A stretch of 64,000 bases of DNA from Immersiella caudata (GCA_030512335.1 JAULSU010000005.1:4235501-4299500), one strand, 5' to 3'; numbered from the stretch's first letter, positions 20,034 through 34,795 are shown. Numbers and translations: made by a program. The notes: generated by a model from the sequence alone, not told the origin.

Positions 20034-23000
20034 TTAAGAAACCACAACACACCCCAACGCCGAAACAACACCATCCACAATCCGCCGCCCTCCTTCATTG
20101 CCCAATCTGCGCCTAGATCCAAACACCCCTATCACCATACCCTCGCACTGAATGGACACCTCCACATCGATAGAATCCTACGGGCAAGTCAGACATCAGT
20201 TAATCAATAGGGGCTTGCTGTCACAGGGAACACTTACTGGGTACGCATCTGCAACCACGTTACCCTTCATATCCTCGAGCACCTTCAAATGCTCGTTCTC
20301 CTCACCCACAGCGGCCTCTTCCGCTGGAACCTCTTCAAACACCAGCCCGCCATCCCCATTCGAACCCCCATCTGACCCCTCAGCATTGCCAGTGACACTC
20401 AAAAAGTTGACAAACGAGTCAACCTTGACCCCTGTCCACTCCAAAATCTCCCAAAGGCCAACATCAACATTCGGACGTGCTGAGATCTGCAGTATGTCTC
20501 GCTGTATCCGCTCCGCCACAGTGACTAAGTCCCCATCTGGATCAAGGCGGACTCGCAACAGGACGAGACGCAATGTTGGGTACATCGGTGAGTCTGAGTC
20601 TCCCCGGTTTGCGAGGTAGATACCGAAGACAACGTCTTTCCTTTGAGTAAACGAGGCGAGGAAGGACGCGTAGCTAGCGAAGAAGAGGGACTGGATGGTG
20701 ATGCCTCGGCTGGAGCAGAGTGATCGGAGCCCAGTGATGTCCTTGATTGCTGGTGAAATCAGGACTGAGGCTCTGCCGTTGTCTGTGTCCGGGGGCTCGG
20801 TGGAGGGTGGGGTGGGCTGAACACCGGAGAGGTAGTGGGTCCAAAATCTCTTTCTGTCTGTTCGGCTCTGCTGATTAAAGCTTGCGGCGATGGACGCCTT
20901 CCATATTGCTGTATCTCCCCGCGGGTTTGCACCCGAGCCCGAGCAAAGAACCAAGAACCGTTCGAGGATGGCGGACATGCTCACAGCGTCGTAAAGTGCA
21001 TGGTGGATGCTCAGCTGAAGAAAAACAACACTCCCGTCATTGTCTTGCACCCTGACGGATGCGTATGGCGTTCCAGGCGAGCCCTTGTGAACGACCTGTA
21101 GGAAAGGGGCAGATGTCGACTGAGTTGGAACAAATGTAGTCCTCAGGATCGGCGTTTCGGCAACCAGGGCGCCCCATGCAGCCAACACCGCGGCTGTATC
21201 AACCTCTCTGTTGAGTCGGAAGTTGAACGTGGGATAAAAGACCTTCCCTCCAGTATCCTGCCACACAGAAAGCATGTGGACCTGCATCGAGCTGGCTGGG
21301 AGGACTTCTTCAGTGTCGGCTGTATCCATCCCAAACTTCTCGAGCACAGAAACGGCGCCAACTCCCTCAAGAACGTCAGAAACTACCCTCTCGTAGTCTG
21401 TATGCCCGTTCTGGGACTCCTCCGGTTGTTGTGCCGCGGCGATACGAGCCATCTCGGAGATCGACTTCGCACTGAGCATGTCCCTGAACGTGATCGAGAA
21501 GCCCTGCTTTCGAAGGAGAGAAACTGCTTTGATTGCGCTGATCGAGTCCAGACCCAGGTGGTAGATGTTGTGTGTTGACAGGATGGAGGCAGAGGGTGTC
21601 CCGGAGACTTCGCTGAGGACCGAGAGGATAACTTCCTCGAGTGGAGACGACGAGGCCGTTACATGATCCGTCGAGCCATTCGTGTGCGGCGCGTCCGCGT
21701 TCTCAACTTTGCGATAATACTGCAAACCACACACCGAAGTTCCCGAGGCGGAAAACGAGAGAACTTCAGAGTCGGCCTGCTGAAGGATATAGCCCAGAGC
21801 GACGTCAAGATCCGTCAACAAGGAAGACACCTCCTCGCCCGACAGATAGTTGCCATCACACGCAGTTCTCCACACCAATCCATCCCCCTCCATCTCCATC
21901 TCAATGCAGACGGGGAACTCTACAGACGACGACCCCTCAATCGACTTCATCAATGGTTCGTCTTGATCCCCACCGTCCACACGCCGCTGCTGAATGAACA
22001 GCGTGTTGAACAGCGGTCCCGTCGCCCCTTTCACCATCTTCTGAACCATTCTCAGGGGGAAATGCTGGAATGCAGAGATATTCGCTGCGTTGTCATGAAT
22101 GTAGTGGAGCCAGGATCCAACCTTTCCATGCAGCACATTTCGAATTGCAACTGTATTCATGGTCGGGAACAGCAAGTTCTCTGCGCCCTCAGAGTCACGC
22201 CCCGACAAGACAACTCCGAAGGTTACATCCAGAGATCCTGTCCGACTGGCGAGAACTGCAGCCCAGCAAGCCTGGCCGAGAGCCTGTAGGGTGATGGATT
22301 GCGTCTTGCAGAAGGACTTGACACTTGCCGTGGATGTCGAAGAACGCTGCTCAGCTCTGAAGACGGTGTCTTGTCGTCCAGTGATCCGTTCTGGGATCAG
22401 AGTAGGCGACACCCCCTCCAGGAAACCAGCCCAAAAGTCAGAGGACCGCACAGAACTGGAATGCAATATCTCGTCGAGGTAGTAGTCGTAGCGTGGGCGT
22501 TGGTGGAATTGACCCTGGTACGCTGCTCGGACGTCCCGATGAAGGAGCTCCAAAGACCAGCCGTCATAGAGCGCGTGTGCAATCGACAGCACCAGATATT
22601 TCTTATCGTCGACTTTGGCGAAGACAAGTTGAAGTAAGCTTGACTGTCCGCCCCCTTTCCGAGCTCGACGCACCGCCGCGTCCGTGATCTTATCCATGTC
22701 ATCGACGGTGTCCAAGATGACCTCTGCCAGATAGTGGTGCGGGCTGTTGCTGACAGCCTGGTAGTATGCGTGCCCCATCTCAGGGTTGTCGACGGACACA
22801 AACGCTGTCCGGAGTATGGGAGAAGCCTCGATCACAGTATCCCAGGCGAGCTTCAGCCTTTCGATGTCAACACCGGGTTCGATCTCGAGAACATCGTGGT
22901 TAAAGTACAGCTGGAAGTCGGAGTGGATCATCTCGGCAACCATCGAGTCCTGAAGAGGGGTTGTGAGAAGCACGACCTCCGTTCCGGCGAGATCGTACCC

Positions 23001-26000
23001 TCGACCCTCGAGATGCTCCCTCAACCGAGTTTGAGGTGACGAATGGCCGTTGGTTCCCGAATGGCCGTTAGGCACGCCCTGTTGCAACTCTTGCAAAATC
23101 TTCGAGATGGTCTGCGCCGCCATGATCTGACTGGTCTTCAGCTTGATCCCCCGCGCCTTGAGCCTCGCGGAAAGTTTGATGACATCGATACTGTCCAGAC
23201 CAAGCTCGAATATGGATGTGGTCTCGGAAACTGTGTCAACCGGTGTTTCGGCCAGGGAAGCGATCTCTTGTCGGATGGCGGTGGACGACTCAGTCCAGTT
23301 GAAGTGTTGACCATTCTGCATGGACGGCCTCGAATCGCCATCGACATTCTGCATGCGTGGCCTGCCATTCGCTCCGTTCACTCTGACACCCCCAGACCAG
23401 ATAGCCGCTCCATGGTCCTTCATGGCTCCCAATGCCGCCTCCAAATCGTCCATCAAGGCGACCAACTCCTGCTCGCCACCCTGCCCAGCAAGAAGCAGCT
23501 TCAACTTCTCTCCAGGGATCAACGTTGCCTCCAATGCCAAGGGGTAATCAGCGTTCACATCCGAAGCCATCTCGGTCCAAAGCTCACTCCCCGCAGCCAG
23601 CTCATCCTCTCTCTGAAAGGAGAACAGCGCGTCGAACAACGGCCTGCCCGCAGAGCACCACTTCTGGATATCCCGTAGAGGTACATGCTGAAACTCGAGG
23701 ACTGCTGTGTTGAATGCATGGCATTGCTTGATGAGCCCTGCCCAACTGAGCTGACCGTCCTCGACAATAGCCTTGGCGTGGAAGGGGAGGGTGTTGAAAA
23801 GGGGTCCGATGACCTTATCCGCTCCATTCAGCTCGGTGGTGCGTCCCGAGACGATCATACCAATGGTTGGATCTGCGCTGTGTTTCTTTGCGAGTGCCCA
23901 AACCCACGCAGCCTGCGCGATTGCCTGCTGTGTTACGGCGAGGTTTGACCTCAGCCGTTCCAGAGTTTCAAAAGGCATTGTGCGCTGATGTACCGAAGTC
24001 TTTGACTGGGTGGAAACCTTTGTCTCAGCCAGAACAGCCCCTTGAAGATGCTCCACCCAAAATTCCTTTGAGTGTGCAAAGTTCTGCAGCGAGCTATGAC
24101 ACAATGCCTCCAAGAAGGATGGCGGATCCCCAGAATGCGACGTCCCGTTTGCCAAGCCTCCCAACTTCGAATACTCGTGTGCAATCGTTTCTACCAGGAG
24201 CTGAAAGCTGTTGGCATCGTATAGGCCGTGGAAGATGTGCAGGATCAGCAGCGTCCCGGCCTCTCCGTCGATAACAATAATCTCCCACGGCCGAGAAATT
24301 GACTCTTGACTCTGGGCGACCCAGGCGTTGTACCTGCTCTTCAAGAAGTCCTCCACTTCTTCAGACGGGATCGAAACCTCCTCCCACGGCAAATCAAGAT
24401 CCCTTAGCGCAGCCTGAACACAGCCATCCACGGTGTTGACAAAGGCCGTCCTCAAAATCGGCGTGGACTCGACAACCACTTCCCATGCCTTGCGCAGACG
24501 CTCGGTAGACAACCCGTCATTCAGCCTGAACCGGAAAGTGTTGAAGTACGCCCCATTAGTGTCAGACCTCGATATCATTCCTTGTTGAAGCGGGGAGCAG
24601 GGCGCGATGTACTCGATCTGGTCTGGAGAAACGCCTAGCTCGCGACACGCCTGTGGTCGATGACGATGGGCACAAGCTTGAACCATCTGCCTTGCTGCTG
24701 CGACTGCGCTCTTCCTGGTCAGATTCCTTGGCGCTTCCAGAACATGCGCGAGATCTTCGATGACCGGATACCTGAGAATCAGAGCTGGGTTTGCCTCTGC
24801 GAGACCCATCCGCTTCAGATCCCTCGAAAACCGAAGGACGGAAATGGAGTCAACCCCGAGTTCGAATATGCTAGACGATGCAGCAATCTTGTCGATATCC
24901 ATGGAGCTGAAATTCGCGAGCGCTGCCGCGATCCTCTTCCCAGTCTCGCTCAGTTGTGTCGGTGAGCCCTCCGTGGTGGAAGACGACGACACCAGCTCAT
25001 CCTGGGACAGGTTGCTGAACAGACCCCTGAGTTCTCTGACCTCGGCCTTGTTGTTTGGCGATAGTGGGATAAACGGCAGCTGGAACACGTATGTCGGAAC
25101 CATGTATCCAGGAAGCCTCGAACGGCAAGCGTGTCGCGCACGCCGAGAAAGCTCCGATGCCTCGCGGGTGTGGGCGATCTCCAAGTTCTTGTTGGTGCTA
25201 ATCTTTCGGTTGTCCGTCACAACAAAGGACACCAAGAAATCCTTCTGCTTTTGCTCGTTGCGCACCACAACCGTTGCAATGTCTTTCACTTCCTCCACGC
25301 CAGTCTTGATAGCATGATTGATCTCTCCAATCTCAAGCCGCTGGCCCCGGAGCTTGACTTGGTCATCGGCCCGGCCGAGGAAGTCGAAACACCCGTCGTG
25401 AAGAACACGAACCAGATCGCCAGTTCGGTAGACTCTCTCGCCAAACTTCTGGAGAGTTGGGAACCGCTCCGCTGCGAGCTCGTCGCGGTTGAGATAGCCC
25501 TTCCCGACCAGTCGCCCAGAAACGCAGAGCTCGCCCACGGCACCTCGCAGAACCGGAATGTCTGTGCCAGGCTTCAGCACATATGAACCAACATTGATGA
25601 ATTGCTGTCCGATATTCGACGCTCGACCATTTTTAGGGACACGGGGAAAAACCGTGACTCCGATGGTGGCCTCGGTCGGGCCGTAAAAGTTGTAGATGAC
25701 CGCTTCTGAGCCCCACGCGTCGAGGATCTCCTGTTTGAGAGACTCCCCGCCCGTGATGAAAACGCCTCGGCAGAGGCTTGGTACGTCTTCTGGCCGAAGC
25801 AGCCTTGCTAGGCTTGGTGTGAGGTCGATATGTGTGATTTCCAGCCTTGAGATAGTACCAGCGAGGTCTTCCAGGATGAGATCTCTTGGCGCGGCGACGA
25901 GGGTGATTCCAACTGACCAGCTCCAGTACTGCTCCAGCACCGAAACGTCAAAATGCAGAGACGCGAACTGTAGCCATCGCGAAGATTCTTCCCAGTGACC

Positions 26001-29000
26001 CTTAAAGATCTCCTGGAACGCAAGCATGCACTGCACCGCGTTGTCGTGCGTGATTTCACAACCCTTAGGGGTCCCCGTCGTGCCGGACGTGTATAGACAG
26101 TAGCAAACGTCGCTCGGTTCGATCTCTCTGTCAGTGGCCGGAGGACTAGAAGACTGCTCCTTCAAGAGTGCCTCGTCAATCTTCATGACCGGCACGGGGA
26201 CCGCGTATCCCAGTTCGTCCTTGGACGTGAGAAGTACAGACGCCCCTGAATCCTCAATGATGAACTGCTTCCTCGACGCTGGTGCCCCGGGGTCAAGCGC
26301 CACAAAGGCAGCTCCAGCTTTGATGATGCCAAGAATGCTGAAATATGCCTCGGGACACTTGTCGAAGTCAATGGCAACGATATCACCGACCTTAACGTGC
26401 GGGGAGATGGCGTTGGCGACACGATTACCATTGGCATTCAACTCCCCGTAGGTCCACTCTCGGGCGGACGGGTTGTCGCTCCCGAATCCATCCACGAAGC
26501 AGAGGGCCGTTTTGCTCGGCGTGAGGGAGGCCTGCAACTCGACGAACCGGTGAAGTGTTTGCACAGGAGAAGAAAGGACGGGCTGTGCAGCGGGAAGGAC
26601 AGAGAATATCTCGTTGGGTAGCCCAACAAGGTCAGCCCCGTCTCCGTCTGGCCGTGTGGCGAGATGCTTGACAATCGCATCAAACTGTTGGAGCAGAAGA
26701 CGGGCCTGCGCTGTGGGTAAAATGTCGCTGAAGTGCGTGATCTGGTATCTGAGGGTGCCATCCTCTCTCGGTTCAACCTCAATGGACACAGGGTAATCCA
26801 CCGTCGCCCGGTCCGCGACAACCCTCCACGACTGCGGCTCGGATGCGTCAAGATTGAACTTTTGATACACAAGGAGCGTGTCAAACAGCTTCGTTTCGGT
26901 GCGGCCAAGCCATTGCTGGATTTGCGTGAGTGACTGGTGCTGTTGGCGGTAAAGATCGGCGTTGTAACTTAGCATCGAGTCTAGCAGGCTCCGGTTGGAT
27001 GACACCTCCGTCGCAAAGACCGGCAAGGTAGTGATGCATGGGAACATGGCCGACTGTGTAGCGTCCGTGACTCGGCCAGAGAGAACGACGCCGAAGACCA
27101 CAGATGGTTCTCCAATATAGGACGACAAAAGACGAGCCCATGCGGCTTGCAGGACCGCCTGCAGCGTGTATCCGGATTGTGAGACTGAAGTTTCCAAAGT
27201 TTCAAACGACATGGTGCTCGTTGCTGACTCCACCAGGGTGCTGCGTGTCATCTCCCGCAACGGAGTCATCACAGGGAATCCATTGGTCACCACTCTCTTG
27301 GCCTGTTCTCGCCAGAAGGATTCGCCGGCGTCCTTTCCTGCAGACATCTGGTTCATAATATCAACCACAGCCTCTTGCGTTGCAACAGGTTGCGGTATGG
27401 TATTGCCCCTAACGGCTCGTGCGAGGGCCTCAAGAAGTAGCTGAAGAGAATGCGCGTCGTAGAGAGCGTGGTGAATCGCTACATGCATCTCACAGCCTCC
27501 CTGTCTCTCGACGATTGCGGCCCGCCACAGGTTTTGATACGGGGTCTTGAAAGCCGCAGTGCCAGCATCATGTCGCCACTTCTCAGGATTGAACTTGTCG
27601 GCGTCGTTTTGACGCATCAAATCCACGGATTCGCAAGGTTGATGTGAGGCGCTTTGAACCATCGCGAAGGGAAAGATACCATGCTCAACAGATACAATCC
27701 CTGTCCGAAGGATTGGATATGCATCGCGGAGCTTGGCCCAAGCCTCGGCAAGCTTCACCGCAGAGACGATGTGCTCAACGTGGAACTCCAGGAAGTTGAA
27801 GTAGTCGCTTCCCCCTGATTTGATGAACTGCACCATCATCCCAGACTGCAATGGCGTGCATGGTAGAACGGCTTCTACATCGGCCATATTAACCCCACGT
27901 CTTTGGATCTGAGGAATGACCGTATCCCGGAATTCGTCGACATCTATGACGTCCGGTGCATGGCGGAGGCCATTCACAGCGGAATCCCCATCAGGCTGAT
28001 CGGCGTTCCGAGCCTTGCCATCGAGGAAGCTACCGAGTTTCTGGCATGTTGGGTTCTCGATGACGTTACTAGCAGAGACATCGAACCCCTGCCTCCGCAA
28101 AAGTGAAGCCAGCTGGACTGCGCTGATGCTGTCCAGTCCCAGCTGGTAGATTGTTGTGTGGCGCCGGACTTTCTCGTATTTTGCAGACGAAAGACCTGAT
28201 ATCGCGCTTCGAATGATATCTTCGGTCGCAGTCCATTCCCCAGTCGTGGCATCTTGAGGCTCCGACACTGTGAAGTTCTCGGACTCTATGAAAGGAATGC
28301 TCATGATCGCGTCTCCGAGTTCTCTAGGTATCGTGTCGATGGTCGGGAAGGCAGATGCCGGGAATTGAAGAACGGTCTCCATGGTACAAGTAAACAAATC
28401 AAGAACCAACTCCGCGATGCGCCTATCAAACCGAGCCCTAGAAAACTGTTAGCGGATGCCCACCGAAGAAACTAAATCAACTCACCCCTCAACATGCAAA
28501 GTCACCTTGAGCAAATCATTATGGGTATCAGGCAACAGCTCGCAAACAAGGGGTATCTAAGTAAAGTCAGCAATTACCCCGTCTTAAATTCCATCCGAAA
28601 ACTCACATCCATTTCACCGTCATCCCGCTCCAAACTCCAAACACGCTCATCAAGCCTCCGTGTCGGCTGTTGCAAAAGCAATAAGGTATCAAACAATCGC
28701 ACCCCCTTTCCCTTCAAAATCAAGGACTGAATGTGTCGCAGCGGCGAAAACTGATGCACCAAAAGCTCCGGGTTCAGTGATTGAAACTTCTTCATCAAAT
28801 CCACGCTCCGTCTCTCGCCAGAAAGATGCATTCGAACAGGAATGGTGTTGAAACAGGGCGCCACGAGGCTACCGATGTCGTCCATTGGCAGCGAGCGACC
28901 GCTCACAACACTGCCGAAGCAGACATCGGCTGTCCGGAAGAGGCAGCTAAGAGTCAGAGCCCAGGACGTTTGGATAAGCGCAGGAAGAGAAGCGCCAAGA

Positions 29001-32000
29001 GACTTTGCCGACCCCGTGAGCTTGGATAAAGGAGCGTGCATGTCGCGGGATACCACAAATGTGTCGGGCTCAGGGTTGGCGACCTTAAAGTCGGCGAGTA
29101 ACCGGGGCCGAAATCCTTGAAACTGTCTCGTCCAGAACTTGTCCGTCGAAGCCGGTAGCCGCGTCGACTCTTCAAGAAAGTCTCTATAGGCTGGCGGTGG
29201 AGCCAACCCCTTCCCCGCAAGCACCTGCTCGACCTCGAAAAGCAATCTCCCCACGGCGACGCCATCGTACAGTGCGTGATGACACACAAACGAAAGGTAC
29301 GATGAGCCCTCGTGGGTGATAACCGCAAATGATACTATCGGCTCGAACGAATCGATTACTGACGGAACAGCCGCAACCTGGGAAGATATGCAGGCCTCAA
29401 CTGACTCCACCGAGGCATCAAATACGTACCAAGGAGGCATCCACCGGTCCAGAATGACCTGGACGATGGGTCTCTTGACGTCGGACGTCGAGATAAAACA
29501 GGTTCGCAAGATCCCATGCCGTCGGCACATGGCCATCCAAGCTTCCTTCAACTGCAAAAGATCACAGTTCACCCTGAGGAGTATTCGGTTGAGATATCTC
29601 CCTTTGTCGCCTGAAGCAGCCAGCATGGCTTCCTGGAGGGGTGTACACGGAAGTATGTCGACGATTGCCTTGTCCCGCTCATTGAACACCGAGAATAGAC
29701 CTTCGACCACCGCATCCGATACTAACTGCTCCTTCTTCTCGGTCGATGAGTTGTGCAAATTTCCCAAAGCGTGGGCAAGCCTCGCCACACTCGCGTTCGA
29801 AAGTATCTCTGAGATAGCCAGCCTCTTTCCAGTAGCATTGTTGATTCTTCTCGCAATCTCAATAGCAGTAATCGAGTCAAGCCCAAAGGTGGTGAGCGGC
29901 GTCCAGCGTTGGATATCATTTGTGTCGATCGAAAGCGTAGTGGCGATGATACGCGCAATCTCTCGCTCGGTATCCGACCACTCCCCATCCTCTCCCCCTG
30001 TTCTTGCGGCAGGTGAAAGAAGCGCAAGTACCTCGGGCCGAAGCTGACGGAGAGCAAAAATCATCCCCGATCTGTCCAACTTCCCTGACGGTGTAGTGGG
30101 GAGCATCGAAATCGGGACCAGGAAGGACGGAATCATGTAACCCGGAAGGCGTGTCATCATGAGATCAAATATCTCCCTAATCAGCCCTTTTAGCTCCCCA
30201 ATCAGGTCTAATACCGCAAACCTCGTCCCTTCAGCCAGCTTCGGAACAAAGAACGTGACGATTCGCTCTGACGTGGCCCCTTCCTTCTTCAGAAGAATGG
30301 TAGCACAATCGACAACCCCTAGCGCTTGTCTCACAGTTGCGGTGATCTCGTCCATCTCGACCCTCTGCCCCCGAATCTTGACCTGATCGTCAATGCGTCC
30401 ATCAATGACCATCGAACCGTCCGGCAACAGACGACCCAAATCCCCTGAACGATACAGTCGCCCGTGGACAGGATGCTGAAAGAACTTCTTCTCCGTGAGC
30501 TCCGGCAGATTGATGTACCCTTTGGCGACTTGATCTCCGCCAAAGCAGAGTTCTCCCAGAGCCCCGATTGGGACCACCTCATCGCTTTCTGGGTACAGCA
30601 CCACTGTCGAGGTATTCTCAAATGACCAGCCAAGGTGTCGAATGACCTGCCCTGGCCCATCTGCCATCCTCTTCACGCTGCAGATGTTGGTGGTCTCTGA
30701 CGGACCATACCCCTGGAAGAGCTTCCGTCCCCAGCTAGCAGCAACACAATCAGTCATTGCCTCGCCTGCTGTGACCAGGAACTCCACGCCAGGAACCTTG
30801 GCCGGATCTACCAGCGCTGCAACTGTTGGGGTCATACTCAGATGCGTGGCTCCGAGTAGTCGAATCGCAGACCCGAGATCTTGGAAGAGCGTGTCATTCG
30901 TCCCAGAGCAGAGACACATCCCAGTGGCCCAGGCAAAGAATATCTCAAAGACCGAAACGTCAAAGGCCTGTGAGCATGACTGCAGGAGTCGAGACATCGG
31001 GCCCACAGGGTATACGCGCGAGAGAACATCAATGTTGGAGACGATGTTGAGTTGAGTGACGCAAACACCTTTGGGAATGCCGGTTGTTCCGGAAGTGCAG
31101 ATAACGTAGGCTGCTCGGTCGGGATCGGGGGTTCTTTGCGGATTGGAAAAGGGGTAATCCTCCAGATCTTCTCTTTCCAAGTCGACCATGTTGCAGTCGA
31201 GATCGAAACATCTCTTATCGAGATCATCGACTGTGATGGTATCGGAGACACAAATTCGGACGTCCGCTTGTCGAAACACGGTGTCGACTCGGTCCATGGG
31301 TGTGCTCGGGAGGAAAGGTAAGTACGCTGCGCCAGATTTCAAGATCCCCAGGATCCCAGCATACAGCAACAAGGACTTCTCCATCATGATTCCTACCGTA
31401 TCACCCTCGCGAACGCCCATGTCTCTGAGCAACCAGGCAATTCTGTTAGCCATTCTGCTCAACCAGTCAAACGTGACTGTTGTGGCCTTCATCTTTCCAT
31501 CCATGATAGACATTGCAAAACAAACGGCTGGTTTGTTTGGATGCTCGGACGCCACCCGCTCAATGACGTGCGCGAGGTCAGGAATTCCAGAAAATGTCTT
31601 TGGCGCTGGGTTGAACACGGAGAGGAGATCTGAGGGGAAAGCTCCTCGTATCGAAGCCAGGTCAGAGTCTGTGTTCCCGAGCATGTGCCGCACGAGTGCT
31701 TCGATTGACCGGCCCACGATCTCAAGTTGGGCGTTTGAGAAAACATTGGAGCGGGAAGTGAGAAAGCAGAGAAAGCCATCGGTCCTTGGCTCAACCTCGA
31801 TGAGGAGTTTTGTTTCCAGAAAGTCTTGGTGGGCAACCTCCTTGATGGCGCCGGTAGCCCTCTCTCCGCTCAGCAGAGATTCCTGGTAGACGAAGAGAAC
31901 ATCGTAAAGAGATTGGCCAGAACGAACCCCCACGACGCGCTTGATCTCGCCCAACGGAAGTGTGCTGTGTGGAAGAGCCGCTCTGCTGCTGCCGTGTACA

Positions 32001-34795
32001 CTCAAGAGGAGGTCTCGAATGGTGCGGAGCTGTGATAAATTGGTGCGGATGGGAACTGGGGAAATGCAAGGGCCAACGATGTCTTGAACACCCGGAATCG
32101 GAAGTGTCCTCCCCGAAGTGATGGTCCCCACAACAACATCGTCAAGGCCGAGAAACGAAGCCCACAGCCAGGAGATGGCGGCTTGAAAGACCGCCTGCGC
32201 ACTGCTGTCAAGCTTCCGAAGCGACTCTCTGACTGCCTCGGGTCCCAGATTCAGGGGAATAGAGCTTGAAGTGATGGCTGGGCTCATCGGAATCTCGGCT
32301 TGAACGTGCGGCAGCGGTGGAGGCTGAAATCCAACGAGATGATCAGCCCAGAATGCCCTTGCCATATCGCAGTCTTTTCGGAACTCTGGTGACTGGTAGT
32401 ATCCCGCAACTTCTCGAAACTGAGACCTCGGTCCAAGTGTCCCCCCTCGAGCGAGTGCAGCCAGGTCAGAGAGAACCAAGTCCATCGACCATCCGTCATA
32501 CACCGCGTGATGGATATGAAACACCACCGTCCTGTGGTCCATTTCAGTCGAACTTGCAATCTGCACTTGGAACGGCTGAAGAAGTCCCCCGACTTCCTCC
32601 AACGTGAATTCTCTCGACAAGGTGTCCACAGCCACAACCTGAGACCCTTCCAGCTCCTTGAAGATGACCTGGAGAAACTTGCCCTGATGGTGAACGAAGC
32701 ATGTTCGGAAAGCCTCGTTTGTCTTTGCAATCTGCAGAATCCAGGAGCGCACCAGTACCTCGCTGAATTCTGCCGGAAAGCTCAGCTCAATCCAGTTGCA
32801 GTAAGCTTGTGGGTCTGCCATAGTCTCGGCGAGCATGGAAACTTGGAGTGGCGTACAGGGAATGATGGTGTCAACGAGCTCGTTGTTATCGAGTTCCAGA
32901 TCTTGCACGTCGAAGGTAGATTTCTCATCGCGTGCGTGAAGCGCCTCGGACGTCTCCGCACGCTTCTCAAGAACTCGGTCCCGGAGGAGTGATATCGTCC
33001 GCGACAGCAAGACATCAAGTGCCCCAACCTCCACTCCAGCCCCTTGCAGCGCCGATGCGAGCTTGATGGCCACGAGCGAGTCCACACCAACTTTCGAAAG
33101 GTTGCTGTCGGGCCGCGCCTCCACGCTGAGAAGTTGACCTGTAATCTCGCAGAGTTGTTGCTCGAGCTCGTCCACATAGTTGACAGCCCCTGATGCTTCC
33201 GAAGCCGAGTAGTTTTCAGCAAGAGACTTTCGGTCCACCTTTCCAGAAGGAAGCCTTGGAAGCTCCTTTGCAACAATGATATCCCCAGGAACCATGAAAC
33301 CTGGCAGCCATCGCTTGCAGGAGTCTTCGATTTTCGCCGCCATACCATCAATCTCATCAACAGCACAGAACAAGACAAGGACGTTGCTGATAATGACAGC
33401 AAACGCGCCGTGACACCCTGGCGTCTTGAGCGCAGCGTGCTCAATCTCTCCGAGCTCGATCCGCTGACCCCGCAGTTTCACCTGGCCGAAGCCAATTCGC
33501 CCGAGACACTCCAGCGTCCCGTCTGGATGGATCAAAGCCTTGTCGCCGGTTCTGTACAACCGCCCAAAAGAGGTATCGATGAAAGCTGCGGCTGTCTGCT
33601 CCGGGCGGTTGATGTATTGTTCGGCGTTCTGGTGGCCTCCAATGGCAAGCTCTCCAGCCTCGCCACGAGGCAAAACTCTGAACTCGCTGCCATGGGCTTT
33701 GTCGTCGTCAGGCACCGAGAGAATGAAAGCTGAGACGGTATCGAATGGGACACCAATGTTTCCCACCAAAAAATCCGACCCGAACGCCGGCTGAACTGTG
33801 CAATGTATGGCCGCCTCAGTAGGCCCGTACATCCCCCAGAGAATACTGTCTCTCCCCTCGCTGCCACCGAACTCTCGTATAACCGGCTCCGTGAGCATCT
33901 CGCCGATGGTCAACAACAACTGCAGGTTCGGCGCATTCTCTCTCGTCCGGAGAAGGCTGCCCGCCACGGACGGGGTCAACTCGCAAGCATCAACATGCAT
34001 CGTCGTCAGAACCGCCGGCAAGTCGTTCAGCAGGGTCGGTCGGTCGCAGCTGACAAGGGTTCGACCCCTGAACAATGGGAAGAATATTTCAAAGACGGAG
34101 ACATCAAATGTGGGCGCGGCAAACTGGAGAAAGCGGGTGAATGCTGGTATGTGCCTGTCATGACCGAGCAAGCTCTGAGTTGCCGCATCGTGAGAAATTC
34201 CGACGCCCTTCGGGGTGCCGGTTGAGCCAGATGTGTACATCACATAGGCGAACTCGGACGGCTGCGGTGTCCTGTGCGGGTTCGGCGTCGCGGCTGAGCC
34301 CGCCTCGCCTTCATCTTCAACGAATAGGAACGCGCGGCCCTCCTCCTGCGGGAGCTTCAAGGCGAGATCTTTTGTTGTGATGACGACCTTCGCATTGGCC
34401 TCGTTGAGAATGAGCCTTGCGCGTTCTACCGGGATATCAAGGTTGAGCGGGCAAAAGGCGCCTCCCGCCTTCAAAATGGCGAGCTGCGCAATGTAGAGCG
34501 ACGGTGACTGCGGTATGAGCACGGGAACAACAAACGGCTCTGAACCACCAATCAGACCGGAAATCTTAGATGCGAGGTTGCTGGCTGCAACATGAAAATC
34601 GTCGTATGACAAAGCGCTTCTCGTCCCGTCCGCAGCCAGAAAATCAATAGCGGGCGCGGTACCATCTTTTGGTCCAGCCTGGACTAACTGATGGAGCAGA
34701 CTCGGTCCGGGTAATCGGGAGGCTGGATGGTTGAGAATAGACAGCTGCGTGGCGTCGCCGTCGCTCTCTACTTCTTGTGAAGCCATAGCCGTCAT
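20034..34795 (-). CDS. sidC: Intracellular siderophore NRPS (ferrichrome/ferricrocin synthetase type)
   Basis: Exons 34795-28607, 28556-28486, 28437-20238 and 20177-20034 join in phase to 4,867 aa. All three introns are 48-60 bp with GT-AG ends. Domain order with rough residue positions of the core motifs: A1 (TSGSTGTPKG, 190), T (571), C (IIPCTPLQ 643, HHAVYDG 763), A2 (TSGTTGIPKG, 1236), T (1640), C (1715), T (2189), C (2279), A3 (TSGTTGTPKG, 2873), T (3279), C (3369), T (3833), C (3914), T (4382), C (4470, HHALYDA 4566), then the short tail SIDVEVSIQCEGMVIGVFG on the last exon. Three A domains with trailing T-C pairs are the mark of SidC/NPS2-type synthetases, which join three acylated N5-hydroxyornithines with three small amino acids. 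SidA lies upstream on the same strand. The first in-frame ATG was taken as start; the ATG at 34786 is an alternative. Confidence 0.95.

Noticed and set aside
28438..28606. Apparent break between two NRPS genes near 28.5 kb
   Set aside because: Two introns of 50 and 48 bp (28557-28606, 28438-28485) with good ends and a 71-base exon restore one continuous frame through C2 to the following T domain, so it is a single sidC gene, not two genes or a frameshift.
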